39,459 nt of DNA from Anaerolineales bacterium (GCA_020850595.1 JADZEK010000161.1:1-39459), one strand, 5' to 3'; shown: positions 1 to 8,791, counted from the first letter of the stretch. Notes: a model not told the origin generated them from the sequence alone. Program-made: numbers and translations.

Positions 1-46
1 GCACGGTGGTCGTCCGATGCGGTGCGCGGGGCGTTGGTTTTTTCAC
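1..46 (-). CDS. 5' end of an unidentified gene, cut by the window edge
   Basis: A GTG codon at 44-46 on the minus strand is preceded, after a 6-nt gap, by the Shine-Dalgarno sequence AGGGAG (plus-strand 53-58). It opens a frame reading MKKPTPRAPHRTTTV that runs off the left edge. Fifteen residues are too few to identify a product; the start is basic and proline/threonine-rich. A tandem 14-bp direct repeat lies 44-75 bp upstream and could be its operator. The start site is supported only by the ribosome-binding site and spacing. Confidence 0.42.
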   Translation of the reverse strand, partial: MKKPTPRAPHRTTTV

Positions 47-89
47 GGCGATCTCCCTGGAAATGGTGTCGCCGAGAAGTGTAACCTTA

Positions 90-121
90 AAGTCTCGTAG
101 TACCGCTAAGTCTCGTTGTAC
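90..121 (-). repeat. Tandem direct repeat, possible operator
   Basis: AAGTCTCGTAGTAC at 90-103 is repeated as AAGTCTCGTTGTAC at 108-121, with one mismatch in 14 and an 18-bp period. It lies just upstream of the GTG start at 46 on the minus strand and downstream of the gene ending at 234. The position suggests a regulator-binding site for the leftmost gene; no binding protein is evident. Confidence 0.4.
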
Positions 122-155
122 TATTAGCGCCTGCGCCGCGCCGCCTTAAACGCCA

Positions 156-181
156 CCGCCCGGTGTGCCAACACCGGGCGG
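156..181 (-). terminator. Hairpin terminator after the membrane sensor gene
   Basis: A perfect 11-bp stem (156-166 with 171-181) encloses the 4-nt loop GCCA. It lies about 50 nt beyond the stop of the gene ending at 234. On the minus strand the hairpin is followed by TGGCGTTTAAGG, a weak T-rich stretch, so termination may be partial or factor-assisted. Confidence 0.5.
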
Positions 182-233
182 TTGAGTCTGTCAGCCTGTC
201 GGGCGCCCACCTGCCGCTGTAGTGCGCCGGCGT

Positions 234-1538
234 TCAGGAGGTAGGTGGCGGGGCTTGCCGGTCAGTCGCGCGCAGCCACAGGCTGGTCGAGGCCGGCTGC
301 AAGGTGCGCGCAGTAATCTCAACCAGCTGGTCCGACAGCCGCGCCAGGTCGGTCTCATCGCGCAGCGTGTGGCCGAAGGCCGCCAGCAGTTGCGCGGCAT
401 CGTACTTACGGCGGAAGAAGCGGCGATCAACCGCCGCCTGTACCCGCCGGCGCAGGGGGCCAAACAGCGCCGCGATGGTCAGGGTCGAGATCACGGTCAC
501 CAGCGCCGGCTGGCGCCCCCCGGCCAGGCCGCCGACGACCGCTTGCAGGCCGACGACACACAGCAAGTAGATGAAAGCCAGCAGCGCCGTCAGGCTGGCA
601 TAGATCAGCGTGCGGCGGATGATCAGGTCAATATCCCACAGCCGGTAGCGCAGAATGGCCACCGCCAACGAAACCGGGATGCCGCTCACCCCCACCAACG
701 GGATCCCCAGGGACAAGAGCTTCATTTGGGGCGCGATTTCTGCGGCCGGGTCGCCGCCGGAGAGCAGCGCTCCGGCCGGGATGGCGACGCCGAGGCCAAT
801 CAAGCCCAGAGCCATCCATAGGATTTGTTTGCGCACGACGGGTGTCGCCGCCTGGCGGTAGCGGTAGACCTGGCCGTACAGCCCCACGAGCGCGCACAGC
901 GCCATGACCACGGTAGCCAAATTCTGGATGGCATTCGGGGCTGCGGGGAGTTTGTAGTCATTGAACAGCACGCCTACCGAAAAGGCCCCCACAAAGAGGA
1001 TGAAGAACCACCGGCTCCAGCGGGGCACGAACCGGCCGTCGGGCAACAAAAACAGCAGGGCGGGGAAAATCGCATTACCCCATAGATAAGTCAGGGTGAT
1101 GAAAGGCCTGAGCCAAGGGATGGCTGCGATGACCGTCCCGGAAACGCCCGACACCAGAGTTGTCCCTAGCACCACCAGCGCCAGCGAGCCGACATAGGCG
1201 ATGAGCTGATCGGAGCCGCGCAGGAAGATGAGCAGGGCGCAAGCGGTGCAAACGGCGGCGATATAGAGGTGCTGCCCGACCACGACGGCCGCATACAGGT
1301 CTAGCGAGAGGCCGGCGGCCTGCCACGCCACCGCCTGGGCCGGCGTCAACGTGAAAAGGCTGGGGGGGGTGCAATTGAGCGGGTCGCAGGGTTGGCGCAC
1401 TTCGCCATACTCTAGCGCCAGCCCAACGATAAACAGGAGCGTGGGATAGCCCGCCAACACCCACCAGGCGGCGTGCGTCAGCCCGCGCCAGGAGAGGAGC
1501 GGGCGGTGGGGCGGCTGGCCGGCGGCGGGTTGGCTCAT
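234..1538 (-). CDS. Multi-pass membrane protein, orphan sensor-like domain
   Basis: A 434-aa integral membrane protein with about nine or ten hydrophobic segments between residues 25 and 375, then a soluble tail of about 55 residues. The tail contains FFRRKYDAAQLLAAF and a segment resembling the start of a GAF or kinase linker (TLRDETDLARLSDQL). The LRYRLWDIDLIIRRTLIYAS stretch is typical of the membrane sensor part of histidine kinases in Chloroflexota. Here no HisKA or HATPase domain follows: the protein stops where a GAF domain would begin. It lies 23 bp downstream of the ABC exporter gene and is probably co-transcribed with it. It may be a stand-alone sensor that works through a partner, or a truncated kinase. 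Start is ATG at 1538 with GGTGGGAG just upstream. Ligand and function are unknown. Confidence 0.75.
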   Translation of the reverse strand: MSQPAAGQPPHRPLLSWRGLTHAAWWVLAGYPTLLFIVGLALEYGEVRQPCDPLNCTPPSLFTLTPAQAVAWQAAGLSLDLYAAVVVGQHLYIAAVCTACALLIFLRGSDQLIAYVGSLALVVLGTTLVSGVSGTVIAAIPWLRPFITLTYLWGNAIFPALLFLLPDGRFVPRWSRWFFILFVGAFSVGVLFNDYKLPAAPNAIQNLATVVMALCALVGLYGQVYRYRQAATPVVRKQILWMALGLIGLGVAIPAGALLSGGDPAAEIAPQMKLLSLGIPLVGVSGIPVSLAVAILRYRLWDIDLIIRRTLIYASLTALLAFIYLLCVVGLQAVVGGLAGGRQPALVTVISTLTIAALFGPLRRRVQAAVDRRFFRRKYDAAQLLAAFGHTLRDETDLARLSDQLVEITARTLQPASTSLWLRATDRQAPPPTS

Positions 1539-1561
1539 GCTCCCACCTTAGGCCGAGATCG

Positions 1562-3358
1562 TCACGGAATCGTTACGGAAACTACGGCTTCCGAGTTGGC
1601 CGGAAGCGGTGATACCGTCTCGCCCGCCAGCGCCCACTCCCCAAACTGCGCCTGGTGCATCCGGGCGTATAGCCCGCTCAGGTTCAGCAGTTCCTGGTGC
1701 GTGCCCTGCTCGGCCAGCCCCTGCTCGGTCACCACCAAAATCCGGTCGGCGTTGCGGATCGTCGCCAGCCGGTGGGCGATGACCAGCGTGGTGCGCCCGG
1801 CGCTCAGCTCGGCCAGCGACTGCTGAATGTAGCGCTCGGTCTCGCTGTCTAGCGCCGAGGTGGCCTCGTCCAGGATCAGGATCGGCGGGTTCTTCAGGAA
1901 CATGCGCGCAATCGCCATGCGCTGCTTCTGCCCGCCGGAGAGCTTCACGCCGCGCTCGCCGATCAGCGTCTCCAGTCCCTGCGGCAGCGAGCGGATGAAG
2001 CCGGCCAGGTGGGCGCGTTCGGCCGCCAGCCATAGGTCGGCCTCGCCGGCCCCCAACTGGCCGTAGGCGATGTTGTCGCGGATGCTGCCGTTGAACAGGA
2101 ACACATCCTGCTGCACGATGCCGATCTGCTGCCGCAGCGAGGCCAGCGTCATGGCGCGCACGTCCAGCCCGTCAATAGTGATGCGCCCCGCCGTCACGTC
2201 ATAGAAGCGCGGCAGCAGGCTGCACAGCGTGGTCTTGCCCGCCCCGCTTGGCCCCACCAGCGCAATCGTCTCGCCCGCGCGGATGTTGAGGTTCACCTCC
2301 GCCATCACCGGCCGGCCCGGTTCATAGGCGAACGTGATCGCCTCAAAGCGAATGTCGCCGCGCAGGCGCTCCACGGCCACCGCGGCGGGCGCGTCCACGA
2401 CCTCCGGCTCGGTCGCCATCAGCTCTAGAAAACGCTTGAACCCGGCGATGCCCTTGGGGTAGGTGTCTACCACGGCGTTGATCTTCTCAATCGGCCGGAA
2501 GAGTACCGTTGTGAGCAGCAAAAAGGCGATGAACTGGCCGGTGGTCAGTTGCTGCTTGAAGATCAGCCACGCGCCGGCCAGCAGCACCAGCAGCGTGACG
2601 CTCTGGCGCGAGAGGTAGCTGAGCATGTTGCTCCAGGCCATGATCTTGTAGGCCGCCAGCTTGGCCGTCTTGAAGGCGCGGTTGTCGGCCGAGAACAGGG
2701 CTGTCTCATGGGCCTCGTTGGCGAAGGCCTGCACCACCCGGATGCCGCTCAGGTTGTCTTCCACCCGCGCGTTAAAGTTGCCGATGGCGGCATACATGCC
2801 CTGGAACGCCCGCGTCATGCGCGTGTTGAAGTGCAACCCCAGCCAGATCAGCACCGGGCTGACCAGGAAGGTTAAGACCGCCAAAGGCGCGTGCACGGTC
2901 AGCATGACCACGAACGTGGCGATCAGCGTCACCCCGGCGATGAACACGTCTTCCGGCCCATGATGCGCCACCTCGCCGATGTCGAACAAGTCGGTAGAGA
3001 TGCGCGACATCAGGTGGCCGGTCTTGTGGTTGTCGTAGAACCGGAACGACAGCTTTTGCAGGTGCATGAACATCATGCGCCGCATGTCGGTTTCGATGCT
3101 GATGCCCAGCATGTGGCCCCAATAGCTGACGATGAATTGCAGCCCGCCGGTCAGGGCATACACGGCGAACAGGCCCGCGCAGGCCGCGACGATCAGGCCC
3201 CAATCCAGGCGCGGCAGCAAGGTGTCTATCACGTAGTTGACGACGATGGGGAAGCTGATTTCCAGGCTGGCGACCCCCACCGCGCAGCAGAAATCCAGCA
3301 GGAACAGGCGGCGGTAAGGCCGGTAGAAACGCGCAAATTGGCGGATGAGCGACCACAT
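1562..3358 (-). CDS. ABC exporter, fused membrane and ATPase domains
   Basis: Half-size ABC exporter (MsbA/multidrug type), 598 aa from the ATG at 3358; a GTG at 3370 would add four residues. The transmembrane domain covers about residues 10-310 and contains the usual coupling region. The ATPase domain has Walker A GPSGAGKTT (about 373-381), a Q-loop near 420, signature LSGGQ (about 477), Walker B ILILDE (about 497-502) and an H-loop histidine in IAHR (about 533), so all catalytic parts are present. It should work as a homodimer or pair with another half-transporter. The substrate cannot be read from sequence; lipids or drugs are usual for the family. It sits downstream of a strong terminator, so it is not part of the catabolic operon, and it precedes the membrane sensor gene by 23 bp. 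Confidence 0.9.
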   Translation of the reverse strand: MWSLIRQFARFYRPYRRLFLLDFCCAVGVASLEISFPIVVNYVIDTLLPRLDWGLIVAACAGLFAVYALTGGLQFIVSYWGHMLGISIETDMRRMMFMHLQKLSFRFYDNHKTGHLMSRISTDLFDIGEVAHHGPEDVFIAGVTLIATFVVMLTVHAPLAVLTFLVSPVLIWLGLHFNTRMTRAFQGMYAAIGNFNARVEDNLSGIRVVQAFANEAHETALFSADNRAFKTAKLAAYKIMAWSNMLSYLSRQSVTLLVLLAGAWLIFKQQLTTGQFIAFLLLTTVLFRPIEKINAVVDTYPKGIAGFKRFLELMATEPEVVDAPAAVAVERLRGDIRFEAITFAYEPGRPVMAEVNLNIRAGETIALVGPSGAGKTTLCSLLPRFYDVTAGRITIDGLDVRAMTLASLRQQIGIVQQDVFLFNGSIRDNIAYGQLGAGEADLWLAAERAHLAGFIRSLPQGLETLIGERGVKLSGGQKQRMAIARMFLKNPPILILDEATSALDSETERYIQQSLAELSAGRTTLVIAHRLATIRNADRILVVTEQGLAEQGTHQELLNLSGLYARMHQAQFGEWALAGETVSPLPANSEAVVSVTIP

Positions 3359-3445
3359 CGGCGATGACACCCCGCTTCACACGCGCAGCCTGGGTAGGCC
3401 GGCCCGGGCCGGTTGGCGGCGCCCGGCGGCAGCGCGGCGGCTAGC

Positions 3446-3477
3446 AAAAAAACCGCCGCCCGGTTGGGCAGCGGTTT
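3446..3477 (-). terminator. Strong intrinsic terminator
   Basis: A stem pairs 3450-3456 with 3471-3477 and, after one C-A mismatch, continues for four more G-C pairs closed by the loop GGTT. On the minus strand it is followed by seven T residues (3446-3452). It would end transcription coming from the 20-kb catabolic operon, whose last gene stops at 3784, or from the tRNA-like element between them. Confidence 0.85.
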
Positions 3478-3482
3478 GGCTT

Positions 3483-3559
3483 GGCGATATTACGGAACTC
3501 GAACCGGTTACCTCACGGATCTGAGTCCGGTCGGCCGCTCAGGCTCGCGTACTGACGCC
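3483..3559 (-). other. Decayed tRNA-Leu(CAG)-like sequence or structured small RNA
   Basis: Read on the minus strand, this 77-nt stretch contains pieces typical of a bacterial tRNA-Leu(CAG): a D-loop-like TGAGCGGCCGA, an anticodon-arm-like CCGGACTCAGATCCG, a variable-arm-like GTGAGGTAAC and the T-loop GGTTCGAGT. It does not fold as a working tRNA. The anticodon loop is one base short, the T stem has a C-C mismatch, the variable arm is cut down and no acceptor stem pairs. A separate 7-bp hairpin (CTCAGGC/GCCTGAG, 3538-3563) overlaps its 5' side, and a strong terminator follows directly. It is either a tRNA relic or an unrelated structured RNA. Confidence 0.35.
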
Positions 3560-3565
3560 TGAGAA

Positions 3566-3783
3566 ACATGCTGCGACAAATGCCAGTTTAGCAAGTTTGG
3601 GCGCTGAATTCAAGGGTCACTTCTTGGGCTTACGTTCAGGGCGGACGCCGAGCGCGGGCGCTTGTGTTCGGTCGGCAGAGGTGGCTGGGCGCCGCTGCGG
3701 GTGTCAGCGCCGGGGATATGGGTCGCGGCCGACGGCGGTCGCGGCGATGAACCCGCCGGTCCAGTGTGCGGCGGGGGCGGGGT
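3566..3783. other. Intergenic, no recognisable gene
   Basis: GC-rich sequence between the last gene of the large operon and the tRNA-like element. The minus strand has a short frame ending in a basic tail (RPERKPKK) but no usable start codon, and the plus strand frames look like chance. I see no promoter or hairpin here that I would defend. Confidence 0.4.
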
Positions 3784-5457
3784 TCAGTCCGCCTCGGCCT
3801 CTAGCTCCACGCCGTAATCACGCTGCGCGCCGGCGCGGCTCACTTTGCCGGCGCGCACATCGCTGCTGAGCGCGGCGCGCTCACGTTGGGCCGGGTCGCC
3901 ATAGCCGCCGCCGCCCGCCGCGTCCATGGTGACGGTGTCGCCGGGCTGTAAACTGGTCAGGCCGTAGGGGTTGCCGGGCCGGCCATTGATCAGAAATTGC
4001 GCCCTGGCCCCCGGCTGTCCGCCGAACAGTCCTTCAGGCGGGTGGCGGAAGCGGCCCGACTGGAGGCCGAGACTGACCGGCCCCTGTGGCGCGTAAGCGT
4101 CATCCGGCACATGGAAGACCTCCCGCCGTCCCAAAGCGCCGCGCTGCCGGCCCGCGCCGCCCGAATCCGCCAGCAACTCGCGCCGCTCGACGATCAAGGG
4201 GGAGTCGCTTTCGAGGATTTCTACCGGGGTGTTGGCGCCGTTGGCCGGGAAGATGAAACAGCCCTCGCCGTCGCGCGCGCTGCCCGCGCCCAGGCCGCCG
4301 CCGCGAATCAGGACGGTGTGGAAGGGTTGCCCGTTGCCGCGCCGCCCGTAGAACACCTGCATCGTCGCCGGTGTGCCGCCGCTGCCTGCCACGACGCGGT
4401 CGGGGAGCGCCTGCGCCAGCGCCCGGTAGATGATCTCGGTCATGAAGTGGCCGATTTGCATTCGGGCGGCGACGGCCGCCGGAAACTGGCAGTTGACAAT
4501 CGTGCCGGCGGGCGCCGTCAGCCGGATCGGCCCGGTGCTGCCGTCGTTGTTGGGAAGTTCCGGGTCGAAGATGCTCTTGACGGCCATGTGGACATAGGCG
4601 TAGGTGAAGTTGTAGGTGACATTGCCGCCCCAGTCCACCTGGGGCGACGAGCCAGACAAGTCCACGTGAATATCACTCCCCGCGACCTCGACCGCGCACT
4701 GGATCTTCAGGTCTGCCCGGCCGGCGACCTGCTCGATGCTGCCCTCGGCGCGAAAAATGCCGGGCGGCACGCGGGCGATGGCGGCGCGCAGGCTCCCCTC
4801 GCTGCGCTGGATGATTTCGTCGGCCAGGTCATCCAGGCCGCCTAACTGGTAGTCGCCCAGCAGCCGGCAGACCTGTTCGGCGCAAACGTGGTTGGCGCTG
4901 ATCTGGGAACGGATGTCGCCAATGACCTGCTCCGGTGTGCGCACATTCCAGCGGATCAGGGCGAGCACGGCCTCGTTGAGCCGGCCGGCGTCGTAGAGCT
5001 TGACGAGCGGGATGAACAGCCCCTCTTCAAACACATCGTGATTGTCGGAGGCCACGCGCCCGCCGACATCGGCGTGGTGCAGCACGCAGGCCGTGAAGGC
5101 CGTCAGTTGGTCGCGATAGAAAATCGGGCTGAAGACACAAATATCGTTCAGGTGCCCGGCCAACGCCCAGGGGTCATTGGTGATGAAGGCGTCGCCGGGG
5201 CGCAGCGCGTCGGCCGGCAGGCTCTGCACCAGGTGTTTGATGCCGAGGGCCATCGCGCCCGACTGCCCTGGCGTGGCGTACGAGCCTTGGGCCAACTCGC
5301 GCCCGCGCCGGTCAGTGAACATGCACGTGTAGTCGTGGGCATCGCGCAGCAGGCTGGAAAAGGCCGTGCGCGCTACGGCGGCGTCGGCCTCGTCCACGAT
5401 TGAAATCAGGCGGCGCCAGATGATCTCTAGGGTGATGGGATCGAATAGATGCGTCAT
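3784..5457 (-). CDS. hyuB: Hydantoinase/oxoprolinase family, B subunit
   Basis: A 557-aa HyuB/hydantoinase-B protein beginning MTHLFDPITLEIIWRR; family hallmarks such as FITNDPW and the glycine-rich AAGGGGYGDP near the C-terminus are visible. The ATG at 5457 overlaps the hyuA stop as ATGA, which fixes the start; an in-frame earlier start inside hyuA is unlikely. HyuA/HyuB pairs hydrolyse cyclic amides at the cost of ATP (hydantoins, oxoproline). In the anaerobic indoleacetate pathway such a pair is assigned to opening the lactam ring of the 2-oxoindole intermediate. With a Mo hydroxylase, a B12 mutase and a CoA transferase in the same operon, that is the likeliest role here, giving an (aminophenyl)succinyl product. 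It is the last gene of the operon. The substrate assignment is inference. Confidence 0.88.
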   Translation of the reverse strand: MTHLFDPITLEIIWRRLISIVDEADAAVARTAFSSLLRDAHDYTCMFTDRRGRELAQGSYATPGQSGAMALGIKHLVQSLPADALRPGDAFITNDPWALAGHLNDICVFSPIFYRDQLTAFTACVLHHADVGGRVASDNHDVFEEGLFIPLVKLYDAGRLNEAVLALIRWNVRTPEQVIGDIRSQISANHVCAEQVCRLLGDYQLGGLDDLADEIIQRSEGSLRAAIARVPPGIFRAEGSIEQVAGRADLKIQCAVEVAGSDIHVDLSGSSPQVDWGGNVTYNFTYAYVHMAVKSIFDPELPNNDGSTGPIRLTAPAGTIVNCQFPAAVAARMQIGHFMTEIIYRALAQALPDRVVAGSGGTPATMQVFYGRRGNGQPFHTVLIRGGGLGAGSARDGEGCFIFPANGANTPVEILESDSPLIVERRELLADSGGAGRQRGALGRREVFHVPDDAYAPQGPVSLGLQSGRFRHPPEGLFGGQPGARAQFLINGRPGNPYGLTSLQPGDTVTMDAAGGGGYGDPAQRERAALSSDVRAGKVSRAGAQRDYGVELEAEAD

Positions 5458-7544
5458 GCCGGCTTTTCTCGGTCCGCCAACTCTATCCACAAGAAGCCAA
5501 ACTCGTCCACCGTCGCCCGGGCCGCCTCGCCGACGATGACCGTTGACTCGCGCTCTTCAACGATTGCTGGGCCGGCGAAGGCGGCGTCCGGCGGCAGTTG
5601 GTAGCGGTCGTAGACCGTGAAGGGGATGAAGCCGCGCGCCGGGGCCGAATAGGCTGGGCGCTCGCCTTTGATGGCGCGCTGGGCGCCGCCGGCCAACTTG
5701 GGCAGGCGCGGCAATTCCAGCAGCCGCACCGGCAGGCTGGCGCGCGTTCGGAAGCTTACAAACTCCACCGGGGCCTCCGGGTAGGTGCGCCCGTAGTGCT
5801 GGGTGTAGATATCGTCGAACTGGCGGCGCACGGCCGCCGGCGACAGCGTCGTGAAGTCGCCGGGGTCAATGGGCAGGTTGGTCTCTGAGCCTTGGCCGAC
5901 AAAGCGCGCGTCAACCGAACGAGAAAACGCGATGGGGCCGGTCGCGCCCGCCTTGCGCAGGGTGCGCTCGCCTTCGGCTTCCATGGCCTGAAACAGCTTC
6001 TCGATTTCCGCGAAATCGGCCGACAGGACCGGCGCCTTGTGGCTGCGCACCAGATCGAACGCGCGCGGAGCAGTGAAGAACCCCACCGCCGAGCCGACCC
6101 CGGCGTTGGGCGGCACCACGAGGCGCGGCGCGCCCAGCAGGCGCGCCAGACCATACGCGTGTACCGGGCCGGCGCCGCCGAAAGCGGCGATGGTCACGAC
6201 CCGCGGGTTGCCGCCGCGCTCGGCGATGTGAGTCTTGGCGGCCGCGGCCATGGTGGCGTTGATCAGCTCATGGATGCCCCACACGGCTTGCAGGTAAGAC
6301 ACCCCCAACGGCTCGGCGACCCGCTGCTCAATCCCGCGCCGGGCCGCGGCTGCGTCCAGCGGCATGGCGCCGCCCAGAAAGTAATCTGGGTCGAGATAGC
6401 CCAACAGCAGATCGGCGTCGGTGACGGTTGGCTCGACGCCTCCACGCCCATAGCAGATCGGCCCGGGGTCGGCCCCCGCGCTGTCTGGCCCAACTTGCAG
6501 CGTGCCCACCCGACTGATGCGCGCCAGACTGCCGCCGCCCGCGCCGATCTCCATTAAGTCCACCACCGGCACCTGGATGGTCAGCCCACTGCCCTTCAGG
6601 AACCGCTGCACGCGCCCGACCTCAAACGTCGGCACGATCCCGGCCACGCCGGCGCGGATCAGGCACGACTTGGCCGTGGTGCCGCCCATGTCGAAACAGA
6701 ACATCTCGGGCACATTGAACAGGCGGCTGTAGTGCTGCCCGGCGATCACCGCCGCCGTCGGCCCAGACTCGATGATGCGGACCGGGAATTCCGCGGCGGT
6801 TTCGGCGGAGGTCACGCCGCCGCTGGAGAGCATGATAAAGAGCTGCCCGCGAAAGCCGAGGCCCGCCAGCCGCTGGTAGAGCGCGCGCAGATATTTCTCC
6901 GTCAGCGGCTTGACATAGGCATTCGTGACCGTCGTGCTGGTGCGCTCAAATTCACGGATCTGCGGCAGGACCTCGTAGGAAATGGAAACGGACGCGCCCG
7001 GAAATTCTTCGGCCAGCAGGCGTTTGAGCACCAGCTCATGCGCCGGGTTCTCGAACGAATTGAGCAGGCACACGGCCACGGACTCCACCGCCAGGGCCTT
7101 GAGCGCGCGCACCGTCTCGCGGGCGGCGGTCTCATCCAGCGCCTGGAGCACACTGCCGTCGGCGCGCAGGCGTTCGGCCACCTCCAGCCGGCGCTGGCGC
7201 GGGACGAGCGGCTCGGGAAACTGGGCGAAGACATCGTAGGGCGCGTAACGAACCTCGCGCCCTAATTCGAGCACGTCCCGAAACCCCTGCGTGGTAATCA
7301 GCCCGGTGCGCGCGCCTTTGCGCTCGAGGATGGCGTTAATGACCAGGGTGGTGCCGTGGATGATCTCTTCTAACCGGCTGAGGTGATCGGGCACTGCCTC
7401 GGCCAGGCCGCGCAGCCCGGCCTCAATCGCGTCGGAAGGGTCGCGCGGCGTGGTGAGGCATTTGTAGGTCTTGATATCGCCGGTCGCGTCATCGAGCAGG
7501 ACAAAGTCGGTGAAGGTGCCGCCGACGTCAATGCCGAGTCGCAT
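5454..7544 (-). CDS. hyuA: Hydantoinase/oxoprolinase family, A subunit (ATP-dependent)
   Basis: A 696-aa HyuA protein. The N-terminal ASKHA nucleotide-binding signature GIDVGGTFTDFVLLD (residues 3-17) and a second phosphate loop FDMGGTTAK (about residue 285) are intact, as is the conserved GAGGGSLA. Length is usual for the family. Partner of HyuB, which overlaps its 3' end by 4 bp. It would provide ATP-driven activation of a ring amide so that it can be hydrolysed. In this operon the expected substrate is the 2-oxo-indoline ring made by the molybdenum hydroxylase encoded at 16188-19916. A free-acid or CoA-thioester form cannot be distinguished from the sequence. The start ATG at 7544 gives the canonical family N-terminus. 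Alternative roles such as N-methylhydantoinase or oxoprolinase are possible in other contexts but have no support here. Confidence 0.9.
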   Translation of the reverse strand: MRLGIDVGGTFTDFVLLDDATGDIKTYKCLTTPRDPSDAIEAGLRGLAEAVPDHLSRLEEIIHGTTLVINAILERKGARTGLITTQGFRDVLELGREVRYAPYDVFAQFPEPLVPRQRRLEVAERLRADGSVLQALDETAARETVRALKALAVESVAVCLLNSFENPAHELVLKRLLAEEFPGASVSISYEVLPQIREFERTSTTVTNAYVKPLTEKYLRALYQRLAGLGFRGQLFIMLSSGGVTSAETAAEFPVRIIESGPTAAVIAGQHYSRLFNVPEMFCFDMGGTTAKSCLIRAGVAGIVPTFEVGRVQRFLKGSGLTIQVPVVDLMEIGAGGGSLARISRVGTLQVGPDSAGADPGPICYGRGGVEPTVTDADLLLGYLDPDYFLGGAMPLDAAAARRGIEQRVAEPLGVSYLQAVWGIHELINATMAAAAKTHIAERGGNPRVVTIAAFGGAGPVHAYGLARLLGAPRLVVPPNAGVGSAVGFFTAPRAFDLVRSHKAPVLSADFAEIEKLFQAMEAEGERTLRKAGATGPIAFSRSVDARFVGQGSETNLPIDPGDFTTLSPAAVRRQFDDIYTQHYGRTYPEAPVEFVSFRTRASLPVRLLELPRLPKLAGGAQRAIKGERPAYSAPARGFIPFTVYDRYQLPPDAAFAGPAIVEERESTVIVGEAARATVDEFGFLWIELADREKPA

Positions 7545-7566
7545 GGCTGTCTCCGAAAGGCCGCTT

Positions 7567-7591
7567 GGCCCGGCGCTGCGGCGGCCGGGCC
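7567..7591 (-). other. Intergenic hairpin between CoA transferase and hyuA genes
   Basis: An 8-bp stem, GGCCCGGC (7567-7574) with GCCGGGCC (7584-7591), closes a 9-nt loop. It sits in the 68-bp gap before hyuA and has no T-tract. It may tune mRNA stability within the operon. Confidence 0.3.
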
Positions 7592-7612
7592 GGGCGGCTG
7601 GGCGCCTGGGCG

Positions 7613-8791
7613 CTAGATCACGCCCGCCTGGCGCAGTTGGGCCAGCGCCTGAGAATCGCGCCCCAGCAACTCTCCATAGATCTGGTCGTTGTGCTCGCCC
7701 AGGCGCGGCGGAAAGCTAAGCTCGCTCAGCCCATCGCCGCCCACTTGCGCCAGCGGCGGCAGGGCTAGCTCCAGCCCGCTGCGTGGGTCGCGCGCGTGGG
7801 CGCGCCCCCGGCTGAGCAGCGGGTCGGCCCAGACCTCGGCCAGGGTGTGAACGGGCGCGATCGGCACGCCCAGGCCGGTGAGCGCCTCTGTCAGCGCGGC
7901 GGTGGGTTGGCGCGCGGTGCACTGGCTCAGGCGCTCATTCAGGCGGGTCACATCGGCGATGCGGCCCGCGTTGCGCTGGTAGGCGGGGTCGGCCAGGGCG
8001 GCCAGGCCCGGCGCGCGCGTCAGCGCCTCCCACTGCCCGTCGTTGCCCACGGCAATGTAGACAAAGCCATCGGCGGTGGGGTAGACTGAGACGGGCGCGA
8101 AGAATTGGTGGGTGTTGCCCCGGCGAACCAGCGGCTCGCCCAGCCCGGCCAGCATGTAAGGGCTGGCCATCCAACTGGCCGCCGAATAGAGCAGGGCGAT
8201 GTCGAGCCGGCTGCCCTCGCCTGTCACGGCGCGTCGGTAAAGCGCCTTCATCAGCGCGCCGTAGGCGTGCTCGCTCGCGCCCAGGTCTACCATCGGCAGG
8301 CCGAAAACCAACGGCGCCTGGTCCGGTTCGCCGGTCAGCGCCATCCAGCCGGCGCGCGCCTGCACCACGGGGTCGTAGGCCGCCTCATCGCTGTCCGGCC
8401 CAAAGCCGGTGATGCCCAGCCAGATGAGGCCCGGCCGCAGGGCGCTGAGGTGGTCATAGGCGATGCCCAGCCGGGCGTAGGTGGATGGGCGGTTGTTGGT
8501 GGCGAAAACGTCTACCGGCAGACGGGTGATCAGGTCATGGAGGAGCGCGCGCCCCTCGGGGTGTGCCAGGTTCAGCGTGATGGACTGTTTGCCGCAGTTG
8601 TTGGGCAGGTAGTAGCTGTTCATCGCGGCTTCGCCCAATAGGTCGCGCCCCACATGGCGGTTGGGGTCGCCGCGCCCCGGCGGTTCGATGCGAATGATGC
8701 GCGCGCCTTCGCGGGCCAGGCGCTGGGTGAGAAACGGCAGCGTCGTGGCTTGTTCCAGGGATAGGACCACCAGATTAGAGAGCAGGGGCAT
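7613..8791 (-). CDS. Family III (CaiB/BaiF) CoA transferase
   Basis: A 392-aa family III CoA transferase. The catalytic aspartate that forms the acyl anhydride is D169 in PMVDLGAS, the same position as in formyl-CoA transferase, and the downstream GEGSRLDIALL stretch is typical. Enzymes of this family move CoA between carboxylic acids without ATP. In the indoleacetate pathway of Aromatoleum a family III enzyme acts on phenylsuccinyl-type substrates. Here it lies between the mutase and the hydantoinase genes, which fits moving CoA to the carboxylate of (2-aminophenyl)succinate needed by the mutase. Transfer could be within one molecule or between two. Benzylsuccinate-type CoA transferases are the closest functional analogy. 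The substrate is inferred from context only. Confidence 0.85.
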   Translation of the reverse strand: MPLLSNLVVLSLEQATTLPFLTQRLAREGARIIRIEPPGRGDPNRHVGRDLLGEAAMNSYYLPNNCGKQSITLNLAHPEGRALLHDLITRLPVDVFATNNRPSTYARLGIAYDHLSALRPGLIWLGITGFGPDSDEAAYDPVVQARAGWMALTGEPDQAPLVFGLPMVDLGASEHAYGALMKALYRRAVTGEGSRLDIALLYSAASWMASPYMLAGLGEPLVRRGNTHQFFAPVSVYPTADGFVYIAVGNDGQWEALTRAPGLAALADPAYQRNAGRIADVTRLNERLSQCTARQPTAALTEALTGLGVPIAPVHTLAEVWADPLLSRGRAHARDPRSGLELALPPLAQVGGDGLSELSFPPRLGEHNDQIYGELLGRDSQALAQLRQAGVI

